Part shown: positions 1 through 9,139 of the stretch, piece after piece
How positions within the stretch are numbered: position 1 is the first letter of the stretch
Layout of the letters: each line of letters starts with the position of its first letter
NCBI GenBank assembly: GCA_016293495.1
Contig: JAEDED010000011.1
Coordinates: forward strand, 12,454-76,453
DNA: 64,000 nucleotides
Reading direction: 5' to 3'
Source of the DNA: Treponema sp.
GTDB lineage: Bacteria; Spirochaetota; Spirochaetia; Treponematales; Treponemataceae
The notes under the pieces: generated by a model
Seen by the model: the letters and a program-made list of their open reading frames with translations, nothing else
Told to the model about the DNA's origin: nothing
Databases searched by the model: none
Position numbers and translations under genes: made by a program

Positions 1-1575
1 TCCATTACTGCAACTGGTGTATACGCAGCTACTAACCGTACAGGAATCAGTCTCGACGGTAAGGCTCCTAAAATTACAGCATATGTTCCTGAAAATAAGG
101 GAACTCCGGTTTCAAATGGAAATGTCATTAAACTTACATTCTCAGAAAAAGTAGAAAAAGAATCAGGTATCATTACATTGAGAAGAAAATCTACAACTGA
201 AGAACCTTGGAGAATTCCTCCGGTAATGACAGAAACAGAATTTAACTCTGTATATAACGAACTTGATACAGCTGACAAAGCAAAACTTTTGATTCTTGAT
301 GGTGATGCTCCAAAGATGTTCGAAAAGAACGGCCAGCCATTAGGACCTTATAAACGAATTACTCACGGACTTGTTGGTGGAGACGGATCTTCTACAACGC
401 CTGATATTTCTACAAAGTTCGTTCTTGATTTTAATATTGGTATTAAAGATGGTTATGGATATCTTGCTGATGGAACTGAAGTTAAAGTAAGTGACTTAAG
501 AGAAGTATTTGAAAAAGCAGGTTATCATAAACAGGAAGTAGAAGTTACAGATGCGTCTGTTACTATTGCAGACAATGTTGTAACAATTACATTCCCTAAG
601 ACTCTTGTAGATGGACGCGAATGGGAACTTTATATTGCGCCAGGTGCATTCCGTGATGAAACAGGTAACCTCTTTGCAGGTCTTGGTTATACAACTGGAG
701 AAACTCCTGCAATGATGGATAATTCTCCATATTCATTCTGGTCAGATAAAGTTGCAAAACCTTGGGTTCGCGTTGACAGATACAGTCACGGATACGCCGC
801 AGTTGAACCTGTTGTTACAGGAAGCGGTACTTCTGCAACTTACAGCACTGTAAAGATTATTACATCTTACGGAACAAAAGCAGACTCATCTAATGCTAAT
901 GCAGCAAAAATAGTTCCTTCAGGATATGCACGTGTAAGAATTGACTGTGAATCTCCAGGGGCAACAATTAATTATGGTTGGGCTGGAAAAGTAAATGGAA
1001 CATGTGATCCTTCAGCTGAAAGTTCAACATTATGGACTTCAACAACAAGTATTGAAGATATTGTTCCAACTAACATTACTGCAAATAAAACATACAGTGG
1101 TTATTTTGTAGTAGGTGATGGTTCTTTATATACTGGCCGTCGTGACTTTGTTAAGGCAACTGCAACAAAAACTGGATTTACAGCATCTGATGCCGGATAT
1201 GAAGGGGTATTCAAGACTGTTGTAACAGCAAGAACTGATGGTGGTAATCAAGCAAATTATCTTAAGATAGAAGGCGGTAGTGGTGCCGGCGGTATGCCTG
1301 CATACGGTGGTTTCCCGGTTCGTGATGCGGAAGAAGGAAAGGGACATGACAAGGGTTGTTACAAAGTTACTACAAACCAGTTCGTATGGCAGACCTACGA
1401 TATTGTAAGTACATGGTGGATATTGCCTTATAACGGAAACTATACAAGCCAATATTACTGGGCAGGATACGGTACGGCAACTCATATTTATCATCCAGCA
1501 TTCTATTCTGGAGCTGGAGCTGTTTCAGATGAAGCAAACACCTACACCGAAATTACAGTAAACAATGTTAAATAA
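1..1575 (+). CDS. Ig-like surface protein, 3' part only (gene enters from left edge)
   Basis: The reading frame is open from base 1, so the gene starts outside the window; the TTG at 178 is an internal codon, not a start. The visible 524 residues begin with a bacterial Ig-like/SwmB-type stretch (about residues 18-60, with an S-E-K-V edge motif). They end in an aromatic-rich module of about 200 residues (W and Y clusters, a few Cys). This C-terminal half can be aligned by eye with the C-terminus of the next gene: PxITxV near the start, a TPD(I/L)S(T/E)K(F/Y)VL block, an (R/K)(I/M)DC block and a final GG-rich block. The stop is followed after only 11 bases by the next gene, so the two are probably one operon. 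The product is expected to be exported, but its N-terminus is not visible and its function is unknown. Confidence 0.85.
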   Translation, partial: SITATGVYAATNRTGISLDGKAPKITAYVPENKGTPVSNGNVIKLTFSEKVEKESGIITLRRKSTTEEPWRIPPVMTETEFNSVYNELDTADKAKLLILDGDAPKMFEKNGQPLGPYKRITHGLVGGDGSSTTPDISTKFVLDFNIGIKDGYGYLADGTEVKVSDLREVFEKAGYHKQEVEVTDASVTIADNVVTITFPKTLVDGREWELYIAPGAFRDETGNLFAGLGYTTGETPAMMDNSPYSFWSDKVAKPWVRVDRYSHGYAAVEPVVTGSGTSATYSTVKIITSYGTKADSSNANAAKIVPSGYARVRIDCESPGATINYGWAGKVNGTCDPSAESSTLWTSTTSIEDIVPTNITANKTYSGYFVVGDGSLYTGRRDFVKATATKTGFTASDAGYEGVFKTVVTARTDGGNQANYLKIEGGSGAGGMPAYGGFPVRDAEEGKGHDKGCYKVTTNQFVWQTYDIVSTWWILPYNGNYTSQYYWAGYGTATHIYHPAFYSGAGAVSDEANTYTEITVNNVK

Positions 1576-1586
1576 GGAGGAAGAAA

Positions 1587-4500
1587 ATGAGAAAAGTAAA
1601 ATCAAATAAGATTCTTTTAACATCATTATTAGCAAGCATGTTAGCTTTCTCCTGTCAGGTCGGTCTTGGAGAAGCAGTAGATGTTACAGCTCCAGAAATA
1701 AAAGTTACTTCACCGGCTGTAAGTCAGTCTGTTTCAAAACAGTTCAATATTACAGGTGTTGCAACAGATGATTTTGGACTTGCTTCTGTTACTGTTGATA
1801 TTAACGGTGATAATTTTACTGAGCATTTTAAGTGGGAAGGTTCTTCATGGAAGAGACTCGAAAGCGGATCCTGGGTTGATTATGCCTCTGCAACAAGTAC
1901 AGGTGATTCAAAAAATCTTTCATTTACAATTTCTGTAGATGCAAGTGCTGCGGTTTCTGGTCATGAATATTCAATTACCTCAAAAGCAACTGATGTTTAC
2001 AGCAATGAAAGTGCAAAAACTAAAGATGAACGCAATGTTATTATTGATACAACTGAACCTCTTGTATCAATAATTGAACCTACAAGATTGCCTTTACCTA
2101 CAGATCCCGAATTTGCAACTTATGTATTAAAGAACAACAGTGTTCTACCAAAGATCAAAAATGGAACATTTACAATCAGCGGCTCTCAGAGAGAAGATAC
2201 AACTCTTGATTACCTTATTGTTTATCTTGATCAGGAAACAACAGTAATCAATAAAGGTTCTGTTACAACTTATCCTGTTGCAAATCCTCTTATTGTAAAA
2301 AGGATTGATGGTTCTAACTTAAGAAACTGGTCAACAACAGTAAGCTCTTCAGATTTTACAGATGCGTCTGTATTAACTGGAGATCATATTCTCAGACTTG
2401 TTACAGAAAGTCATGACGAGGCAGGCAACGTAGAAATTAAATCACATGGATGGTTTAAATTTAACGAAGCTGCAGATAAGCCATGGGTTTCTGCAACCTT
2501 CGGATATGATAATGCGGCAGATTCAAAAAATGTAGCAAACCGCTGTTACCCTCGCTGTTCTTTGCAGGGACAGGCTTATGATGATGATGGATTAAAATCT
2601 ATTTCAATTAAAATATATGAAGAAGACGGCGTAACAGAAATTGCTGACTATTCAATTTCAGAAGCAACTCTTGCTGCTGAAGGTTATCCGACTTATAAGG
2701 CATGGTCATTCAATGCACTTTCTGAAACTAAAACAATTGTAGTTAAAGCAAGCTGTGTTGACAAAAATGGTGTGGCATCAGAAGAAACAGTTACAAGGTA
2801 TCTGACAATTTCTGATGTTAACCCTCCAAAAATTTCCAACTTAAGTCCAGCAAACGGAACATCGCTTCTTGGTACTAATAACGGTTCTTTCTCATTCAGC
2901 GGTACTGTCGATGATGACGGAAGTATTGAATTTGTAAAAATAGTAAGAATTAAAACAGGTAATGAAGCTGACCAGATGTCATACTTTGATAAGGATTATG
3001 AGGGATGGAAAAAATGTACATCTACTTCTGTTCCTTATACAGATGATCATGGCAATAAAGTCTGGATGCTTCAATTAGGTACAGAAACAGCTAATTCAGA
3101 AAATCGTAAAGTACGCACATGGTCAAAAACTTTCAACATCTTTACAGATTTTGGTATCGATGGTAATGAACAGAAATTGGTTAACCAGAAATTTATTATT
3201 CTCGCACAGGATGTCGGTCAATCTGCAAATATTGAAGCATATTCTTTGCAGGGTGATATTGAACCTCCGGAACTTGTGATTGAAACAATTTATGTTAATA
3301 CTGACACCCAGCATTATGAATTAAAAGATAAGCCTATAGAAATCCCTAAACCATTTAACAGAGATGGAGATCTTAAAATTACAGATAAGATTAAAATTTC
3401 TGGAACATGGAGTGATAATTCAACAAATATCTGGGACGATAAAACAAAACATGGACCATTTGTATTAAAAGTTGCTGATAAAGAACAGACAGTTACTTTA
3501 AACAATGACGGAAAATGGACAACAGGTTATTTCTCTCCAGTTGATTCGTCAGTTTCTGTAATTACAGCAAGCTTTACAGACTGGGGCGGCAACGTTACAA
3601 ACAAGAGCAGAAGCTATTACGTAAACAGCAGTACACCTGTTCTCTCTCGTATTGGTGCAGAAACAGCAGACGGGTCTTATTCAACAGGTGCTGTAATTGA
3701 AATTACAATGGAATTTAATAAAGCTGTTAAGTTTGAAGGAGGAACTCCTGTTCTTAAATTAAATGCAGGTTCAGGAACTCGTACTGCTACTTATGACGGC
3801 GTTTCTAACGGAACATCAAAGCATGTATTTACATATACTGTTCAGGCTGGAGATGATGTTGAAAAACTTAATGTTATAGACATCGAAAAAAATGGAATTA
3901 CATGGAAGGATAACACAACAAATAATTCAGATAATCCTGCAATTGTAGAAAATCTTACAATTCCAAAAACAGGTGGAGCTTCTCTTGGTGAAGGTCGTTC
4001 TATTGTAATTGATACAACAGCACCAAAGCTCAGTTCTATCAGTGCAATCAGCGGTGCCGGATGGAATAATGCAGGTAAGTCTATCTTTATTCAGGCTAAG
4101 TTCAGTGAAAATATTTCGATTACACCAGAAGATCTTGCAGGATTAAAACTTGTTTTCAATAACGGTGCAAAAACAACAACCGCAACAAAGACAGGCCCTG
4201 ATACAGTTCTCTTTAAGTATCTGGTTGGTGCTTCTGATACTTATACAGAAGCACTTCAGATAACTTCAGTACAGTCTTCAGGTTATACAATTGCTGATAT
4301 TGCCGGAAATAAACTTACTTCTATTACAACATTACCTAACAATCTTCCGACAACCGGTACATCTGTAATCAAAATTGATACAGATGTACCAAGTGCGCCA
4401 ACTGTTCAGGGATTGCCAACTCCTCAGACTGTATATGCAGATAACTTTACATTTACAATCACAGGCTTTGAATTAGGCGCCTCTGAAAAGAAATATACAC

Positions 4501-6425
4501 TTGATGGTTCAACATGGCTTGATTACACAGGAACTGTAACAGTAAGCAATAACGGTAGTTATACAATTTCTGCTTATCAGAAAGATGCTGCAGGTAATAA
4601 GTCTGCTGAATCAACAGCTGTTGTTAAGAACCTGAATAAGAATAAGATTATTTCTTCTATAACAGCTGAAGAATCAGACGGTACATATACAACAGGTGAT
4701 AAAATTACAATCAAGCTTATCTGTAATGAAAATCTTACTGTAGATACAGATAATGCATATCTTACATTAAATACTTCACCTGAAAAGAATGCTTATTACT
4801 TAAGTGGCTCGGGAACAACAGAACTTAAGTTCCAGTACACAATTGCAGAAGGTGATAACTGTGATGCTGTTTCTGGTTTGACTGTAACAGATTTTGTTTC
4901 TTTAAAGAAAGAAGATTCGACAGGTATTGATTTCTCAACAAGATGTGAATTGCCATCAACTTCAAATCTTGCAAATAACCGCACAATCAATGTTGTTACC
5001 GGAGCTCCTGTAATTACTGGTGTAACAGTAAATCAGTCAGGAACTGTTCCTGTAATGAAGATTAAATTCTCAAATCCAGTAACAAAGAAAGCCGGTAAAT
5101 ACATCAAGGTATCTCAAACTTACTCAAAGAACGGCAACGTTGTTTATAATGCACCTGCTGTTTTGACAAAGTCTCAGTTCAACAACTTTAAGGCTGTTGG
5201 TAATGGTGTTGATACATATTACGAAAAAGGTGTAAACGGTGTTAAGAGTGATAACGTAACTCCTGATTTAAGTGAAAAATATGTACTTAAATTTACATAT
5301 GATGGTACAACAACTGCTGTACGTGAATTCTTCAAAGATACAGTAATTGATCCAACTAATAACGGAACTATTCTTGATGTATTTATTCCTATTGCTTCAA
5401 GTAAAGTTACAATTAATCCTTCTGACAAGACAGAAATGCTTGTAACCTTGTCTGATGCATATAAGCTTCCTGTAAAGGGTGCTGAATATACAATCACAGT
5501 TCCAGTTGATATTGCTATAGACAGTCAGGGACATACTAACCCTGCAGCAAGTGGAAAGACTTATTCTGCACAGCAGACATTTACATTGAACGGTGAAGAA
5601 AAACCTGTAATCCGTGTAAATAAAGCAGAATGTACAATTTCTGGTGGAGTTGCAAGGCAGCCTTTGACTGCACAGGTCAAGATGGACTGTCAGACACCAG
5701 AAAAAACCATTAATTACAGTATTTCAACTGTTGAAACTGAAACAAAAGAATTATCAAGTGGAATTAATTCTATACAGCAGGCTAATGATCCTAAGGCTGC
5801 AGTTAAAACAGAAGGTACATACGATAGTTCAAAAAAACTTTATATCGGAAGCAGTACTAATAAGAGCAGCGGCTATAAAATAACAATTGATGCTTATACA
5901 AGTACTACAAACCATGCTTACGAAGTTGCAAACCGTAGTGTTGTAAGACTGAAGGCAGGAACACCAAGTGTTGGTGGTGATTGGGGTGATTTCAGTGACC
6001 CTGGAAATTTAGACAATGTTTACATTCGTGGCGGTGACTCTGAAAGTGGTAACTCAACCACACTTGGATTCCCATTGTCATGGAACTCTGGTGACTTTGG
6101 TAAAGTAAAGATGATGACACAGGATGGGGAATACTGGTATTACGCAAGCTGGAATATATCTGCAAATCTTTATTTTGGATTCCTGTGTGGTAATACAGGA
6201 AAAGATGATGAAGACACAATGGCTAATGGTCCTTATAACTGGTGCTGGGCAACATGTAGCTGGGTTGGTAGAAAACACTACTATTTCCTTAGACCTGGAA
6301 CAAGCTATACTATGATTCCATCTGATACTTACGGTACTGGTGGTTATGCTTATCAGGGTAAACACCTTGAATACCGTCCTGAGGCTACAAACAAACAAGG
6401 GGCACTTGTAAATTCAATTAACTAG
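1587..6425 (+). CDS. Large Ig-repeat lipoprotein (1612 aa)
   Basis: The start ATG follows a strong GGAGGA Shine-Dalgarno sequence. Residues 1-23 form a lipoprotein signal with lipobox A-F-S-C, lipid Cys at 23. The mature N-terminus C-Q-V-G-L-G-E-A-V-D nearly matches that of the giant lipoprotein at 28579. Then come many Ig-like repeats of 80-110 residues, each opening with a D-x-x-x-P linker and containing G-x-(V/A)-x-D-D-x-G turns. Later domains (around residues 680-860 and 1010-1130) resemble SwmB/Big-type domains (E-x-x-D-G-(S/T)-Y-(S/T)-T-G). The last 450 residues are paralogous to the upstream partial protein. No catalytic motif was seen. An adhesin, glycan-binding or structural surface role is inference. 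The gene is followed by a strong terminator. Confidence 0.88.
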   Translation: MRKVKSNKILLTSLLASMLAFSCQVGLGEAVDVTAPEIKVTSPAVSQSVSKQFNITGVATDDFGLASVTVDINGDNFTEHFKWEGSSWKRLESGSWVDYASATSTGDSKNLSFTISVDASAAVSGHEYSITSKATDVYSNESAKTKDERNVIIDTTEPLVSIIEPTRLPLPTDPEFATYVLKNNSVLPKIKNGTFTISGSQREDTTLDYLIVYLDQETTVINKGSVTTYPVANPLIVKRIDGSNLRNWSTTVSSSDFTDASVLTGDHILRLVTESHDEAGNVEIKSHGWFKFNEAADKPWVSATFGYDNAADSKNVANRCYPRCSLQGQAYDDDGLKSISIKIYEEDGVTEIADYSISEATLAAEGYPTYKAWSFNALSETKTIVVKASCVDKNGVASEETVTRYLTISDVNPPKISNLSPANGTSLLGTNNGSFSFSGTVDDDGSIEFVKIVRIKTGNEADQMSYFDKDYEGWKKCTSTSVPYTDDHGNKVWMLQLGTETANSENRKVRTWSKTFNIFTDFGIDGNEQKLVNQKFIILAQDVGQSANIEAYSLQGDIEPPELVIETIYVNTDTQHYELKDKPIEIPKPFNRDGDLKITDKIKISGTWSDNSTNIWDDKTKHGPFVLKVADKEQTVTLNNDGKWTTGYFSPVDSSVSVITASFTDWGGNVTNKSRSYYVNSSTPVLSRIGAETADGSYSTGAVIEITMEFNKAVKFEGGTPVLKLNAGSGTRTATYDGVSNGTSKHVFTYTVQAGDDVEKLNVIDIEKNGITWKDNTTNNSDNPAIVENLTIPKTGGASLGEGRSIVIDTTAPKLSSISAISGAGWNNAGKSIFIQAKFSENISITPEDLAGLKLVFNNGAKTTTATKTGPDTVLFKYLVGASDTYTEALQITSVQSSGYTIADIAGNKLTSITTLPNNLPTTGTSVIKIDTDVPSAPTVQGLPTPQTVYADNFTFTITGFELGASEKKYTLDGSTWLDYTGTVTVSNNGSYTISAYQKDAAGNKSAESTAVVKNLNKNKIISSITAEESDGTYTTGDKITIKLICNENLTVDTDNAYLTLNTSPEKNAYYLSGSGTTELKFQYTIAEGDNCDAVSGLTVTDFVSLKKEDSTGIDFSTRCELPSTSNLANNRTINVVTGAPVITGVTVNQSGTVPVMKIKFSNPVTKKAGKYIKVSQTYSKNGNVVYNAPAVLTKSQFNNFKAVGNGVDTYYEKGVNGVKSDNVTPDLSEKYVLKFTYDGTTTAVREFFKDTVIDPTNNGTILDVFIPIASSKVTINPSDKTEMLVTLSDAYKLPVKGAEYTITVPVDIAIDSQGHTNPAASGKTYSAQQTFTLNGEEKPVIRVNKAECTISGGVARQPLTAQVKMDCQTPEKTINYSISTVETETKELSSGINSIQQANDPKAAVKTEGTYDSSKKLYIGSSTNKSSGYKITIDAYTSTTNHAYEVANRSVVRLKAGTPSVGGDWGDFSDPGNLDNVYIRGGDSESGNSTTLGFPLSWNSGDFGKVKMMTQDGEYWYYASWNISANLYFGFLCGNTGKDDEDTMANGPYNWCWATCSWVGRKHYYFLRPGTSYTMIPSDTYGTGGYAYQGKHLEYRPEATNKQGALVNSIN

Positions 6426-6466
6426 ACCAACCCATAACCCAAAAACACGATATATAAATAATAACG

Positions 6467-6509
6467 AATCCCTCTTTTACCGGACAAAAGTAAAAGAGGG
6501 ATTTTTTTT
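6467..6509 (+). terminator. Rho-independent terminator after the Ig lipoprotein
   Basis: A perfect 14-bp stem (AATCCCTCTTTTAC with GTAAAAGAGGGATT) with a 9-base loop is followed by a run of T. It closes the Ig lipoprotein operon 42 bases after the stop. Confidence 0.93.
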
Positions 6510-6644
6510 GAAAATGGTGATTTTTATAATAATTAAATGGAATGAACGAATTGATTTACCAAGGGAAACAATCTATAACTACGGAAAAGTAGTGTAAATG
6601 TTTGTTGTTGACTTGAATTTTTCCAAATAAAAACTATTTTTATA

Positions 6645-6682
6645 CAAAAAAAAGGCCTTTCAGATCACTCTGAAGGCCTTTT
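6645..6682 (-). terminator. Terminator of the CBM48 gene
   Basis: The inverted repeat AAGGCCTTTCAG / CTGAAGGCCTT has one bulged base. Read on the minus strand it is followed by at least seven T. It lies just after the stop of the minus-strand CBM48 gene and, with the plus-strand terminator, separates two convergent units. Confidence 0.88.
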
Positions 6683-6704
6683 AAAATTCCCACCGAAGCA
6701 GCAA

Positions 6705-7019
6705 TTATTTTGCTGTGATAACAACTGAGTTTTCAGCGTTTGAGTAGGGAGCTGGAATGTATTTGTCTGCGTTCCAGTCGTTTTCCCATTTGTGTCCATC
6801 GATAAGGTAACGGAACTGATATTCACGGTCTGCATCAAGTGTGAGCTTAACAGAGAAAGAACCGTCTTTTGCCTGTTTTAATGGTGTTTCTGTGCTTGAC
6901 CAGCTGTTGAAGTCACCGGCAATATTGATTGTTTTTGCATTCTGTGCAGCTTCTTTTGAAACAGTGAATGTTACAGTACACTTTTTTTTATCTTTTGAAA
7001 ATGTTTTTTTCAAAGCCAT
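6705..7019 (-). CDS. Small stand-alone CBM48 / isoamylase N-terminal-like glycogen-binding protein
   Basis: This 104-aa cytoplasmic protein has no signal peptide. It consists of one early-set Ig-like domain of the CBM48/AMPK glycogen-binding type. Visible hallmarks are the A-G-D-F-N-x-W core (about residues 33-39), the Y-Q-F-R-Y-L-I-D-G block (about 67-75) and the W-x-x-D-W-x-A-D-K block. In larger enzymes this domain sits before a branching or debranching catalytic domain; here it is alone, as in several spirochaetes and Bacteroidetes. It probably binds alpha-glucan or glycogen, but no partner enzyme is nearby. The ATG has an AAAGGAG Shine-Dalgarno sequence, and a strong terminator lies downstream. 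The family is clear; the exact role is unknown. Confidence 0.88.
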   Translation of the reverse strand: MALKKTFSKDKKKCTVTFTVSKEAAQNAKTINIAGDFNSWSSTETPLKQAKDGSFSVKLTLDADREYQFRYLIDGHKWENDWNADKYIPAPYSNAENSVVITAK

Positions 7020-7166
7020 AATAAACTCCTTTTCATTATAAAAAACGGCTTATAAAAATTCAGGCAAATCTAAATTGAAGAACATTGCCTAAAACCTATG
7101 TTTAATATACTATAAATCTAATAAGAAGACAAGATAATTCAATTATCAGATTTTCTCATTTACTAC

Positions 7167-7214
7167 AGTATCTGCCTGGCGGGTACTAAATTACATAGCG
7201 ATTTTACTGTCGCT
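7167..7214 (+). promoter_or_regulatory. Structured metK leader (two hairpins)
   Basis: A 9-bp stem (AGTATCTGC / GCGGGTACT, two G-U pairs, 3-base loop) at 7167-7187 is followed by a second stem AGCGA / TCGCT at 7197-7214. The GCCA beside the metK Shine-Dalgarno sequence could alternatively pair with TGGC in the first hairpin. metK leaders often carry SAM riboswitches (SAM-I, SMK box), but I could not match this one to a known class. Confidence 0.35.
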
Positions 7215-7235
7215 TAGAAAAAGAGGCCATTTAAT

Positions 7236-8408
7236 ATGGACAAAAAAAACTATTTATTCACTTCGGAATCAGTAAGTGAAGGTCACCCAGACAAGGTTTG
7301 TGACCAGATCTCTGATGCAGTTTTGGATGCATGTCTTGCAAAGGATCCTGAAAGCCACGTAGCTTGTGAATGTTTTACTTCAACAGGATTTGTTCTTGTC
7401 GGTGGAGAAATTACGACTAATTTTAAAGAACTTGACGTACAGGACATTGCCCGTAATGTAGCAAAAAACATCGGCTACACAAATGCAGACTTCGGTCTTG
7501 ATTACAAATCAATGGCAGTTTTCAATGCCATTCACACTCAGTCACCTGACATCAATCAGGGTGTTGTAGGAAAAGGTCTTAAAAAATTCAAGGGTAAACA
7601 GGGTGCCGGCGATCAGGGAATGATGTTCGGTTTTGCCTGTAACGAAACTAAAGAACTGATGCCTGCTCCTGTCATGTACAGCCACAAGCTCCTCCGCGAA
7701 GCTGCAAAACTTCGTAAGACTGGTGCAATTGCATGGATGCGCCCGGACTCAAAGAGCCAGGTAACAGTTGAATATGACGGACACAAGCCTGTCAGAATCG
7801 ACACTGTTGTTTTGTCACACCAGCACAATCCTGATGTTAAACACGATCAGATTGAAGCTGACATTATCAGCAAAGTAATCAAACCTGTTCTTGAACCAAC
7901 AGGACTTCTTGATTCAAAGACAAAATACTTTATCAACCCTACAGGAAACTTCGTTGTAGGTGGACCTCATGGAGACTCTGGTCTTACAGGTCGTAAAATC
8001 ATCGTAGATACTTACGGTGGAATGGGGCGCCACGGTGGCGGTGCATTCTCCGGAAAAGATCCTTCTAAAGTAGACCGTTCAGCAGCTTACATGGCTCGCT
8101 ATATTGCTAAAAACATTGTTGCAGCTAAACTTGCAGAACGCTGTGAAGTTCAGCTTGCTTATGCAATCGGTGTACCGTTCCCGGTTTCGATTATGGTTGA
8201 TACATTCGGTACTGGTAAAGTTCCTGAATACGTATTGAGCAAGGCAGTATCAAAGGTATTTGACTGCAGCCCTGCAGGTATTATTTCTACTTTGGATCTT
8301 AAGAAACCTGTATATGCAAAAACTGCAGCATACGGTCACTTTGGTCGTAAAGAATTTTCATGGGAAAAGACTGACAAAGTTCAGGATCTCCTGAAGGAAA
8401 TTAAGTAA
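7236..8408 (+). CDS. metK: S-adenosylmethionine synthetase
   Basis: Makes S-adenosylmethionine from methionine and ATP, releasing phosphate and pyrophosphate; cytoplasmic and normally a homotetramer. The 390-aa length is typical. Diagnostic blocks are visible: GHPDKVCDQISDA near residue 17 (ATP/Mg site), GAGDQGMMFG near 124 (methionine/ATP loop) and GGGAFSGKDPSKVDRSAAY near 268 (phosphate loop). The start ATG is preceded by AGAGG nine bases upstream. The leader contains two hairpins that may regulate expression. It is the first gene of a run of plus-strand housekeeping genes. Identity is secure. Confidence 0.98.
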   Translation: MDKKNYLFTSESVSEGHPDKVCDQISDAVLDACLAKDPESHVACECFTSTGFVLVGGEITTNFKELDVQDIARNVAKNIGYTNADFGLDYKSMAVFNAIHTQSPDINQGVVGKGLKKFKGKQGAGDQGMMFGFACNETKELMPAPVMYSHKLLREAAKLRKTGAIAWMRPDSKSQVTVEYDGHKPVRIDTVVLSHQHNPDVKHDQIEADIISKVIKPVLEPTGLLDSKTKYFINPTGNFVVGGPHGDSGLTGRKIIVDTYGGMGRHGGGAFSGKDPSKVDRSAAYMARYIAKNIVAAKLAERCEVQLAYAIGVPFPVSIMVDTFGTGKVPEYVLSKAVSKVFDCSPAGIISTLDLKKPVYAKTAAYGHFGRKEFSWEKTDKVQDLLKEIK

Positions 8409-8465
8409 TTCGTGCCTTGCTAGTAATCAGCGTTTTAATGCTTTTACCTGCACGGAGATTTTATT

Positions 8466-9101
8466 ATGACACTTTTATCAGATAAAGAAATTGTTACGGT
8501 GTTTGAACGATTCCGTTTGAATAATCCGGAACCAAAATCAGAGCTTGAGTATAAAGATGAATATACGCTGCTTGTTGCAGTTGTGCTTAGTGCTCAGGCT
8601 ACTGATAAAAGTGTCAATAAAGCCACAAAGGATTTATTTAAGGTTGCCGATACTCCCAAAAAAATGGTCAGACTCGGCGAAGAAAAATTGATTGAGTACA
8701 TTCACTCAATCGGGCTCTACAAAAACAAAGCCCACAATGTAATCGAACTCAGCAAAATGCTGATTGAAAAGTTTGATTCAAAGGTGCCTTCTACTCGCGA
8801 GGAACTTGAAATGCTTCCGGGGGTCGGAAGAAAAACCGCAAATGTTGTTCTTAACGTTGTGTTCAATCAGCCGACAATGCCGGTTGATACACATCTTCTT
8901 CGTATCAGTCCGAAAATTGGTCTTGGTGAAGGAACAACTCCAATTGAAATTGAAAAAAGTCTTACATTGCGAATTCCACAAAAATATATGATGCATGCTC
9001 ATCACTGGCTTATCCTGCACGGACGTTATGTCTGCACTGCAAGAAATCCAAAGTGCGAAGAATGTATCATAAACGATTTGTGCAAGCACAATGAAGTTTA
9101 A
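8466..9101 (+). CDS. nth: Endonuclease III (DNA glycosylase/AP lyase)
   Basis: Base-excision repair enzyme that removes oxidised pyrimidines and nicks the abasic site. The 211-aa length is typical. The helix-hairpin-helix L-P-G-V-G-R-K-T-A-N-V-V lies near residue 118 and contains the catalytic Lys; the catalytic Asp is in V-D-T-H near residue 140. The C-terminus carries the [4Fe-4S] motif C-x6-C-x2-C-x5-C. The segment after the Asp (L-L-R-I-S-P-K) is a slight variant of the usual VxRVxxR. It lies 57 bases after metK with a GGAG Shine-Dalgarno sequence, and mscS follows 38 bases later, so co-transcription is plausible. Confidence 0.96.
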   Translation: MTLLSDKEIVTVFERFRLNNPEPKSELEYKDEYTLLVAVVLSAQATDKSVNKATKDLFKVADTPKKMVRLGEEKLIEYIHSIGLYKNKAHNVIELSKMLIEKFDSKVPSTREELEMLPGVGRKTANVVLNVVFNQPTMPVDTHLLRISPKIGLGEGTTPIEIEKSLTLRIPQKYMMHAHHWLILHGRYVCTARNPKCEECIINDLCKHNEV

Positions 9102-9139
9102 TAACAAACAAAAATTGATAAACAAAGAGGATTAATTTT

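Noticed and set aside
178..1575. TTG at 178 as the start of the first gene
   Set aside because: The frame is open and protein-like from base 1, with no ribosome site before 178; the gene is truncated by the window edge.
7171..7200. Resemblance of TGCCTGGCGG...CATAGCG in the metK leader to the 5' end of 5S rRNA
   Set aside because: Only short stretches match and the rest of a 5S rRNA is absent; more likely chance plus hairpin composition.
8778..9125. 115-aa minus-strand frame over nth
   Set aside because: Antisense shadow of a well-conserved enzyme with no promoter or ribosome site.
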